Shown: positions 44,864 to 51,491 of the stretch, in pieces
Layout of the letters: every line of letters begins with the position of its first letter
How positions within the stretch are numbered: the stretch's first letter is position 1
From: Saprospira grandis DSM 2844
Lineage (GTDB): Bacteria; Bacteroidota; Bacteroidia; Chitinophagales; Saprospiraceae
Direction of reading: 5' to 3'
DNA length: 51,491 nt
Assembly: GCA_945888475.1 (NCBI GenBank)
Contig: CAMDAB010000011.1
Span: forward strand, 1 to 51,491
The notes under the pieces: generated by a model
What the model saw: only the letters and a program-made list of their open reading frames with translations
The model's database searches: none
Told to the model about the DNA's origin: nothing
Program-made: the position numbers and the translations under genes

Positions 44864-47683
44864 TTATTGTTTGCCACCGTGAATGATGTGTATATTTCCT
44901 TTGAGTGGCTCCGGTGCAGGGCAATCGATACAACTCAGATTTAAAATACAAGTGTAAAAGTACACATCTTCAGCAAGTAATTTCCCACTTTTCTGATCAG
45001 TACCATTCCAGCCAATTTCTGGATTATTTGTCTCGAAAACCAATTGTCCCCATCGGTTGAAAACTTTGAAATCGACACTACTGATAAAGCGATAGGGCAG
45101 ACAAGGGCGGAATGCATCATTGGCATTGTCGCCATTGGGCGTGAATACATTAGGCAATTCATAAAATGGGCAGTTATCGGTCTGTACGATTGCACTTGGG
45201 ACACTCTCGTTTCCTCCTGCACTTCCTTCAATAGAGTCGACAGCTGTGACATAGTAACAACCTGCCAGATTTCCGCCTGCGGGCTGATGCTGATAAAAAG
45301 TGTCGGATAAGTTTGTAAACTCCATGACCAATTCGTACTGTCCATTGCAGAAAGGAGCGAAATAAAGACGGTAGCCTGCCACATCCAAAGCGCATGTATC
45401 GTCCGATTTGCGCCAGCGAATTTCATTGAACATCATATTGGCTTCCATGATAAAACCTTCGCACAAACCGCGGTTTTCATCATTTGCATTGTCGCTGAAG
45501 CGCTCACAACCCGAAACAGTTGCAACTGCGATTGGAGGACAAGGAGCCAGTGTATCGAGCGGTGTGCCGCAGGCAATTTGCGATTTGTTATACAATGGGT
45601 CGGGAATACCTGGGATACCGTAAGAACCGATACTTTTTACAAAATAGCAGTAAGTTTCCCCGTTGTTCAGTCCGGTATGGGCGTAATTAAGATTGGACAC
45701 GGTATCCAAAACGCTGAAGGTTCCACTTCCAGTAGGTGTTTCAAGATATACAACATAGCGATTGTTCGTCCATGGTACATTATATGTCCAACTCAGGTCA
45801 TTAGTTCGGTCGGTAGAACCTACAGCAAGAAATACAGATGAAGCCACACTGGTAAAGCCAAGTGTATCACCATTAGAGAAAAAGGCAACGCGGTAGCTGT
45901 AAGGATTCCCTTGGCTGTTGAGTCCCAAATCGACAACCTCAGTTGTGGCCCCCATCGCAGTATAACTATTGTAAACAGGTGAGGTGTAAACCGGGGAAAG
46001 TTGAAAATTGGATCCCGACATATCATCCGATCTGAAAAGCTCGTATCGGTATGGAGGAAGATTAATGAGCGTATCTAATTCATCTGCCTGTGGTCTTGCC
46101 CACCTTACTAATATTTCGCCATTCGTCAGGTTGGTAGTTTCAACATCCACATTGGTAATCAAAGGCAAGTCCTGGGCCATTTGAACACATTTTTCAGCTG
46201 ATGGTTTTCCCGAAATTGGACTGTGGAAATTATTTGTACCTGCCAGCGGGGTGGCAAATTCTGCTAAAACCCTGTAACTGTAAATTGCCCCTGGCTGCAC
46301 AGTGTTATCATCATAAACATAAGAACCAGCTACTGGACTTGTGACAAGATTGCCAAAGTTAAGCATAGTGTAGCCTCTTCCAGCAAGTCCAACTTCGCAA
46401 GTATCAGGAACAAAACCATCGCAGGTGTTTTTTCTCCAGACCGTCAATCCCAGGAAATTTGGTGAGCCGGTACATGCGTATGGGCTATTCCAGCTCAGTC
46501 GAACATTGCCGGCAGAAACATTCGTCTGCAGGTTTTGAACAGGGGGGCCAATGACTCTAATAAGCACTACCCTGAATGCTGCCAGCGAGGCATCGACTTG
46601 TCCATTATTTGTAGTGTAGGTATCGCGTGCTTTAAAAACTAATTGATATGGTTGCTGTTGTATGTGCGAGCAATTTGTCTGCCAGCGGAATGTAGCATTT
46701 TGTGGTGAAAAGCCCGAAGAATTTGGAAATGTTGCAGGTGAACTGCTCAATACCAAGGGGCCACCTGTGGCTGTAAGTGTGATGAGTTGTTGCGGCAAAT
46801 CCGAGTCGGTTGCAATGACATCGAATTCTATGAGTGTACCCGCTTCAACACAGATTTCCTGAGGAACCTGAAGTTGAGGCGGAGTATTTTGGGCATCTCT
46901 GATTTCGATTTGAATGTCTCGCACAATTCCGCCAAGGTAGAGTCCATTTCGGTACGATTTTACAAGAATGGCAATATTATATTCGCCGGCAACTTGTGGT
47001 GCATTCCAAGTAAACAAACCGGTTCTAACATCAAAAGTGTAAAGATTATTAGGGCCAGGGCCAATATCCGTAACCAATTGGTAGCCAGGAACTGGTGTTG
47101 CCACATTGCTCGCGGGTACTATCAGTTCATAAGCTATACTATCTCCGTCGGGGTCATAGCCATTGGGCGTATGTTGAAATATTTGACCAACTACACCAAA
47201 ATCTATGGGTGGTTCAAGTAGGATAGGAGAGCTGTTGTTGCCAAAAATCGATGTAGCAAAAAGAAAGACTTCCGTTTGTAGATAAAACTCAACATTTACG
47301 GAATTCCCACCATTTATATTCAGGATATTTTCATTTCTGTTTGGGTCCTGCATCCACATTATGTAAGGCTGACCACCAGGGTTTGGCCCCGGATAGGTAT
47401 GCGTGGCAATGTACTCGTTCCTTCTGATATCGGGATGTACCATTACAAAATTGTTTCTTGGAATAGTATTCAGTGAGCCATCACCCCAGTGTATTTCAAG
47501 CGAGGGTCTGTCGGCATGTATAGCTTGTCCACTTATTTTTGTATAGGTTGTAATTTTTACCTCAATGGAAAGTGGCCCAATTTGTCGATAGGTTATTTCG
47601 CCTGCCCTGTTGTGGGTTGCAAATGCTTTGTGTGAAATGCTGAAAAGTAAAATCAGCAAGCTGTAAAAAAAGTATCTTTTCAT
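44864..47683 (-). CDS. Large secreted protein with gliding-motility (CHU_C) T9SS type B domain
   Basis: A 940-residue exported protein from ATG at 47683 (signal MKRYFFYSLLILLFSISHKA); the 35 residues further upstream are not signal-like. The N-terminal THNRAGEITYRQIG and PDGDSIAYELIVP segments are seen in many large Bacteroidota surface proteins. Fibronectin-III-like and PKD-like modules fill the middle (LSWNSPYACTGS, VRWARPQADELD). The C-terminal 85 residues (LPNVFTPNGDNANDAFRP, then FKVFNRWGQLVFE) are the CHU_C domain handled by T9SS together with PorP/SprF-like partners. It probably acts in adhesion or gliding. Confidence 0.92.
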   Translation of the reverse strand: MKRYFFYSLLILLFSISHKAFATHNRAGEITYRQIGPLSIEVKITTYTKISGQAIHADRPSLEIHWGDGSLNTIPRNNFVMVHPDIRRNEYIATHTYPGPNPGGQPYIMWMQDPNRNENILNINGGNSVNVEFYLQTEVFLFATSIFGNNSSPILLEPPIDFGVVGQIFQHTPNGYDPDGDSIAYELIVPASNVATPVPGYQLVTDIGPGPNNLYTFDVRTGLFTWNAPQVAGEYNIAILVKSYRNGLYLGGIVRDIQIEIRDAQNTPPQLQVPQEICVEAGTLIEFDVIATDSDLPQQLITLTATGGPLVLSSSPATFPNSSGFSPQNATFRWQTNCSHIQQQPYQLVFKARDTYTTNNGQVDASLAAFRVVLIRVIGPPVQNLQTNVSAGNVRLSWNSPYACTGSPNFLGLTVWRKNTCDGFVPDTCEVGLAGRGYTMLNFGNLVTSPVAGSYVYDDNTVQPGAIYSYRVLAEFATPLAGTNNFHSPISGKPSAEKCVQMAQDLPLITNVDVETTNLTNGEILVRWARPQADELDTLINLPPYRYELFRSDDMSGSNFQLSPVYTSPVYNSYTAMGATTEVVDLGLNSQGNPYSYRVAFFSNGDTLGFTSVASSVFLAVGSTDRTNDLSWTYNVPWTNNRYVVYLETPTGSGTFSVLDTVSNLNYAHTGLNNGETYCYFVKSIGSYGIPGIPDPLYNKSQIACGTPLDTLAPCPPIAVATVSGCERFSDNANDENRGLCEGFIMEANMMFNEIRWRKSDDTCALDVAGYRLYFAPFCNGQYELVMEFTNLSDTFYQHQPAGGNLAGCYYVTAVDSIEGSAGGNESVPSAIVQTDNCPFYELPNVFTPNGDNANDAFRPCLPYRFISSVDFKVFNRWGQLVFETNNPEIGWNGTDQKSGKLLAEDVYFYTCILNLSCIDCPAPEPLKGNIHIIHGGKQ

Positions 47684-47829
47684 ATTTGTGTAATATCCGT
47701 CCGCTAAAATAACAAAAAAAAACCTAAAACTGTTTTTTTTAACTGGCTTTGTTATAAAATGTGAATGATATCTGTTTTGATGGGTCAAAATTCAGAACTT
47801 CTTGGCATAGCATAATAAAAACGATAAAA

Positions 47830-48813
47830 CTATTTGAGATCATCGCTCAGTTCATCGATTATACTCATGCTCAGCGCAATTTCGTCCATAAATTGTTTCA
47901 GTATTTCTTCCTGATTATCAATTAGGCTCTTGTGCAAGGATACCTTCATCATATCGCGGGAAAATGGGATCGCAACATATACCTTATTTTGAATAAAGGC
48001 GAAGCTGGGCGTAACTCTCCAACGCTCAAAAATATCGAGCATTGATTCCAGCAAGTTTTCACTCAAAAGGCGTTCTGATTCAATTTCTTCGGTAGCATAA
48101 ACAACAAAACGTTTTTCGAATTCCGGATGATTTTCCAAATAGATCATCGAACCTTTTTGAGCAAGTGAACCCAAACTTTTTTGAATAAATTTACCTAAAC
48201 TGCCAAATAATTTTTCTGCTGTATCGGGCAAAACATATGTTTCGCCGTATGAATTTTTATTGGCTGTTATTATAATAAAAAGACCTTTAAAGATCGTACT
48301 AGTATTGGTTGTGGTTCTTCTCTGACCATTACTGTAAGAGGTTGACTGGGATTTTCTTTTAACGTCAAGTTCCGACATTTCAAAGCTAATACCTTTGTGA
48401 ACGCCATTAAAGTAGTCCTCCCCTTTGTAAATATTGAAATTTGAACTAAAAATCTGTGACCTGTTGAAATCGGTTCGGTCAATGTATCTATTGCCCTGAT
48501 AGCTTACTGTAGGCATCATGCTTTCCACAATCCTTTTGAGTACATTCGATTTGAAATGTGTTTTATATTCTTTCTGATTTTTAGTGGCGATTAACGTAAA
48601 AATGATTAGCGCAGCAACAATAAAAATTATTCCAATTATATAAAATATTGCATAGCCAAGTGTACCCAACCCAAGGAAAATTAGACCAACAATAATTGCA
48701 ATGATTGTAATCATAATACCTTTTTTGTAGGCAGCGGCTCTTTCTAGGCGGAAGTCTTCGCTCTGTCTGAGTACAGAGGATAGTTCTTGTCTGATTTCTG
48801 ATAAATTTTTCAT
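47830..48813 (-). CDS. DUF3137 membrane protein
   Basis: A 327-residue protein. The N-terminal helix (SEIRQELSSVLRQSED) is followed by two transmembrane segments (about 32-52 and 55-75) and a large cytosolic part typical of DUF3137 (YIDRTDFNRSQIF, YKGEDYFNGVHKGI, FKGLFIIITANK, ENHPEFEKRFVVYA). The family is widespread and of unknown function. It begins 4 bp after the cytochrome c gene and is probably the last gene of the SCO/cytochrome operon. Confidence 0.87.
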   Translation of the reverse strand: MKNLSEIRQELSSVLRQSEDFRLERAAAYKKGIMITIIAIIVGLIFLGLGTLGYAIFYIIGIIFIVAALIIFTLIATKNQKEYKTHFKSNVLKRIVESMMPTVSYQGNRYIDRTDFNRSQIFSSNFNIYKGEDYFNGVHKGISFEMSELDVKRKSQSTSYSNGQRRTTTNTSTIFKGLFIIITANKNSYGETYVLPDTAEKLFGSLGKFIQKSLGSLAQKGSMIYLENHPEFEKRFVVYATEEIESERLLSENLLESMLDIFERWRVTPSFAFIQNKVYVAIPFSRDMMKVSLHKSLIDNQEEILKQFMDEIALSMSIIDELSDDLK

Positions 48814-48817
48814 AGGA

Positions 48818-49204
48818 TTATTGGCAATTTTTAATTATTGATTTGATTTCTTCAGGAGTGATAAATTTATGTTTGTTACCCCAGGAATTTAGGGAGTAAT
48901 TTAAAATATTGGCTATTTCAATATTGCTCAGATGTTGAATTGGAGGCATAGCATTTTCGAATTCAATTCCCTTGACAATGATTTTACCTTTCATTCCTTT
49001 TGTTATCCAACAGGCAGCATTAGGACCGGCGGCAATAAAAATTTCTGCACCTGAAAGTGGAGGAATGAGTAACTGAAGTCCTTCGCCATTTTTTCCGTGA
49101 CAACCCGAGCAATGTTTAACATAGAGCTTTTTCCCTTCGGGATACTGTTCTAATTGAGCACATGCTGATAACAGCAGTATTAACAAAAATAGGAATAATT
49201 TCAT
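48818..49204 (-). CDS. Cytochrome c lipoprotein
   Basis: A 128-residue protein with a lipoprotein signal (lipobox LLSAC, Cys15) and a single class I cytochrome c domain. The heme-binding HCSGCH spans 31-36, with Cys32/Cys35 and His36. The likely axial Met86 is in ENAMPPIQ. It should carry electrons at the outer face of a membrane. It lies 8 bp downstream of the SCO1-like gene, suggesting use in cytochrome oxidase assembly or electron supply. Confidence 0.9.
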   Translation of the reverse strand: MKLFLFLLILLLSACAQLEQYPEGKKLYVKHCSGCHGKNGEGLQLLIPPLSGAEIFIAAGPNAACWITKGMKGKIIVKGIEFENAMPPIQHLSNIEIANILNYSLNSWGNKHKFITPEEIKSIIKNCQ

Positions 49205-49212
49205 TGCATTAT

Positions 49213-49842
49213 TTACTTTTCTTTTAGTAAAATAGCAATATCTTTAATTAGTTCATCAACTTTTTTTGGATCGGTGCCATCATAAAAGCCTCTTATTTGC
49301 CTTTTTCTGTCGATAAGGGCTATTGCACCACTGTGATCGAAACCTCCCTGGGCGCCTGGGTCTTCCATTGCCGAAAGCAGGTATTGAGCTGCCATAGCTG
49401 TCATTTTTTCATATTTTCCGGTGAGTAAATGCCAGTTGCCGGGTTTAATATTCATTCTGCCGGCGTACCAGGCCAGTCGGCCTACTGTATCTGTTTTACT
49501 GTCGATGCTGTAGGACAACATAACAAAATCTTCGGTTTTTTTGTACTTGCTGTAAACGCGCATCATTTCTTTTTTAACTATTGGACAAATAGTTGGACAG
49601 GCCGTAAAAAAGAAATCGGCTACATAAACTTTTCCCTCAATTGTTTTTTCTGTGATAACTTTTCCCTCCTGATTTTTGAAGCTAAAATCGCCTATGGTGT
49701 GAAAAGCAGTATCAATTACTTTTTTACCATGCTCCTTTTTTTCAATCAAAGTTCTTTCGCCTAATATGGGAAGTTTTTTTGAACTGTAGCCGCAGGCTGT
49801 GAGGCTAAAAAAAAGCATAAAATATAAAAATCGCATTGCCAT
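49213..49842 (-). CDS. SCO1/SenC-family copper-handling thioredoxin-fold lipoprotein
   Basis: A 209-residue protein (or 207 from the inner ATG at 49836). It has a lipobox-like LTACG and a SCO domain. The copper-binding cysteines are in ACPTICP (Cys82, Cys86) and the copper-ligand His170 is in GGFDHSGAI. SCO proteins deliver copper to the CuA site of cytochrome oxidase or reduce its cysteines. Genes on both sides (a cytochrome c downstream, a small lipoprotein 7 bp upstream) form one minus-strand unit. No oxidase subunit gene is in the window. Confidence 0.93.
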   Translation of the reverse strand: MAMRFLYFMLFFSLTACGYSSKKLPILGERTLIEKKEHGKKVIDTAFHTIGDFSFKNQEGKVITEKTIEGKVYVADFFFTACPTICPIVKKEMMRVYSKYKKTEDFVMLSYSIDSKTDTVGRLAWYAGRMNIKPGNWHLLTGKYEKMTAMAAQYLLSAMEDPGAQGGFDHSGAIALIDRKRQIRGFYDGTDPKKVDELIKDIAILLKEK

Positions 49843-49849
49843 ATTTGGT

Positions 49850-50311
49850 TTATTTATTATTGTTTTTCAAAAAGAGTTCAGCCCCTTCAATGCCCTCAAG
49901 CATCAGTTTTGCAACTCGTTCAATATTTATTTCTTCAGCATTCAAGTAATCGAGCAGCTCTTTTTCTGATTTATCTTCGTAGAATTTATTATCGAGGTGC
50001 AAATTTTTAAAATCTCTCATCCATTCGAACATGGCGTCGTGCCCCGATTGAAGGACTTGAAGCAAATTCAGTATTTTTTCTTTCTTTGCACTGTCTTTTT
50101 CAGTTTCGAGCATTTGCCTCAATGTTTTTAAAAGTTTCATTATGTCTTTGTCCTTTGGCATTACCTCATCGTGTTTAGCAACAACCAATTTGTAAAGCGA
50201 ATCAACTTTTGGATTAAGTTTTATGTCTGCAGTTTTCGAATTATTTGAGGTTTGACCACAAGAAAAAAGGATTAAAATAAAGAAAAGTAATAAAGCCTTA
50301 AAAAGCTGCAT
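49850..50311 (-). CDS. Helical lipoprotein upstream of the SCO gene
   Basis: A 153-residue lipoprotein (lipobox ILFSC, Cys18) followed by a mostly helical domain. His-Met-containing segments (KHDEVMPKDKDIMKLL, SGHDAMFEWM) could bind copper. It is the first gene of the unit that continues with SCO1, cytochrome c and DUF3137. A family of similar small His/Met-rich lipoproteins occurs with SCO genes in Bacteroidota, as I recall. A copper role is inferred from context and composition only. Confidence 0.75.
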   Translation of the reverse strand: MQLFKALLLFFILILFSCGQTSNNSKTADIKLNPKVDSLYKLVVAKHDEVMPKDKDIMKLLKTLRQMLETEKDSAKKEKILNLLQVLQSGHDAMFEWMRDFKNLHLDNKFYEDKSEKELLDYLNAEEINIERVAKLMLEGIEGAELFLKNNNK

Positions 50312-50445
50312 TGGAATTTTTTTGAAATGTTTTTTTGAAATAAATAAAAGTCTAGTGTAAGTACTTAATTTTACAGCACAAATTTCGATAAGAAAAGCCC
50401 AAAATCAAAGCAATTAAAATTAATATTTATAAGTTTCCTCATATT

Positions 50446-50976
50446 ATGAACAGAAGAGCCAAAAAGGTGTCCGAATCGAAGACTATAATGTCAGAAATGA
50501 TTATGCCCAACGATACTAACCCAATCAATAATCTGATGGGTGGAAACCTGATGCGTTGGATGGATATTGCTGCAGGTATTTGTGCCGGTAAACATTGCGA
50601 AAAATATGTAGTTACAGTCACTGTAGATTCGGTCTCTTTCCAAAAACCTATTCCCCTCGGTGATGTCATCACCATTGAATGTTCTGTAACCAGAGCTTTC
50701 AGCACTTCTGTCGAGGTGTATGTCGAAGTTTTTTCATCTGATATTAAGGGTGGAAACAGTCGTCGATGTAACGATGCTTATTTTACCTTTGTAGCAGTTG
50801 AAGACGATACCAAAAAACCCTGCGACGTTCCCGAAGTGCTTCCGCTCACAGCCGAGGAACACAAAAGATTCAATGAAGCACTCCTCCGACGCCAGCTAAG
50901 ATTGTTACAGGCTGGCAGACTAAAACCAGAAGAAGCTCCAGAACTTCGTGAATGGTTTTTTAAGCAAAATAATTGA
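50446..50976 (+). CDS. Hotdog-fold acyl-CoA thioesterase
   Basis: A 176-residue hotdog-domain protein. The central helix is NPINNLMGGNLMRWMDIAAG, with the catalytic-region Asn and Asp. The strands VTVTVDSVSFQKPIPLGD and YFTFVAVED follow, plus a 50-residue basic helical C-terminus. This matches YciA/BFIT-type acyl-CoA hydrolases, which release free fatty acids from CoA in the cytosol. Chain-length preference is unknown. It is divergent from the SCO operon. Confidence 0.9.
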   Translation: MNRRAKKVSESKTIMSEMIMPNDTNPINNLMGGNLMRWMDIAAGICAGKHCEKYVVTVTVDSVSFQKPIPLGDVITIECSVTRAFSTSVEVYVEVFSSDIKGGNSRRCNDAYFTFVAVEDDTKKPCDVPEVLPLTAEEHKRFNEALLRRQLRLLQAGRLKPEEAPELREWFFKQNN

Positions 50977-51274
50977 TGCAGGTCAGTTTTTAACGAATCG
51001 AGGATTCTATCTAATGAGTTCTGTCATATGGGTCAAAATTCATTGATAATTTGTCATGTTTTGTCAATAAATCTTTTATTTTTGACTCAGAAAGACCTTG
51101 TTCTGGATTTGTAAAGCAACAACAATATTAAAAAATAGCTCTTAATTAAGATATTAGCCTATTTGATAATTTGTTTTGCCTGCAGATTCCGAACCTTAAC
51201 ACTATTTGCTTTCTGCGGAAAACTGCAAGTATTTCAATTTACTTTCGTTTGCTCAGAAGTAGAAAATAACATCT

Positions 51275-51491
51275 ATGACATTAAGAAATATCCTTGGAAA
51301 ACTACTTGTTTTCAAAGTCGCCTTGCTGTCCATATTGACTTCAGGCACATACGCTCAAACTACTTTAACATTAAACTCAGCCGGTTCAGCTGTTTGGACA
51401 GTACCATGTGGTGTAAGTTCCATCACTGTTGAAATTTGGGGTGCCGGTGGTGCCGGAGGAGGGTCGCTTGGGCAAGGCGGTGGTGGTGGCG
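51275..51491 (+). CDS. Secreted glycine-rich protein (5' part only)
   Basis: An ATG at 51275 opens a frame that runs off the right edge (72 codons seen). It has a signal peptide of about 30 residues ending SGTYAQ. Then come TLTLNSAGSAVWTVPCG, ITVEIWGAGGAGGG and a glycine run. This start is typical of Bacteroidota glycine-rich surface proteins, many of which carry a T9SS domain at the unseen C-terminus. The 298-bp gap before it (50977-51274) is AT-rich and shows no gene. Confidence 0.7.
   Translation, partial: MTLRNILGKLLVFKVALLSILTSGTYAQTTLTLNSAGSAVWTVPCGVSSITVEIWGAGGAGGGSLGQGGGGG

Overview
The window looks like a chromosomal piece of a Bacteroidota member, probably an uncultured aquatic or soil gliding-type lineage. 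It has an AT-rich coding style and four proteins with type IX secretion (T9SS) sorting domains: three of type A and one of the gliding-motility type B. It also has a TonB-dependent receptor, an OmpA-like protein, Bacteroidota-type conserved proteins (DUF4296, DUF3137) and promoters of the TTTG-N19-TAnnTTTG kind. I see no rRNA, tRNA, CRISPR array, transposase or prophage.

Layout. 1-12.3 kb, all on the minus strand, is a kynurenine catabolic cluster. It encodes kynurenine 3-monooxygenase, kynureninase, an ACMS decarboxylase-type amidohydrolase, 3-hydroxyanthranilate 3,4-dioxygenase, a RidA-type 2-aminomuconate deaminase candidate, an aminomuconate-semialdehyde dehydrogenase-type ALDH, and an SDR that lacks the usual catalytic Tyr and Lys. 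A lipoprotein, a GxxExxY protein and a large T9SS cargo protein are interleaved. No tryptophan dioxygenase or dedicated formamidase is in view. 12.6-17.1 kb holds a DjlA-like co-chaperone, an HSL-type esterase, a fused SpeD-SpeE polyamine enzyme and a classical SDR. 17.2-22 kb holds a TonB receptor and groES-groEL, split by 274 bp of repeats. 22.3-31.8 kb holds a secreted subtilase, a hipBA module with a clear promoter and operator, small secreted proteins, an OmpA protein, a methyltransferase and a transaldolase-like aldolase. 31.9-33.8 kb is a repeat-rich island around a PIN-domain toxin-antitoxin pair.

33.8-41.2 kb contains a small conserved protein behind an FNR-like site, a PLP decarboxylase, a DUF4240 protein and a Nudix hydrolase. 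It also holds the most unusual locus. One polypeptide (37468-40209) joins a type I restriction HsdM-like methylase with a degenerate catalytic motif, an HsdS-like half, and a histidine-kinase core. The gene 11 bp downstream encodes a receiver domain fused to a helical C-terminal domain of unknown function. There is no restriction subunit. This looks like a two-component system built on a converted restriction-modification enzyme and is my best candidate for an undescribed system. 41.2-51.5 kb holds an enoyl-CoA hydratase, three tandem secreted paralogues, a type B T9SS protein, a SCO1/cytochrome c/lipoprotein cluster, a hotdog thioesterase and the start of a glycine-rich secreted protein.

Many spacers, especially at 3.6-22 kb and 32-33.7 kb, are filled with short tandem arrays, mostly of 7-bp units whose sequence differs from spacer to spacer. 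They are mixed with small palindromes (core CCGATAGCTATCGG and CTCGT...ACGAG) and longer modular repeats. This repeat landscape is the second notable property of the window.
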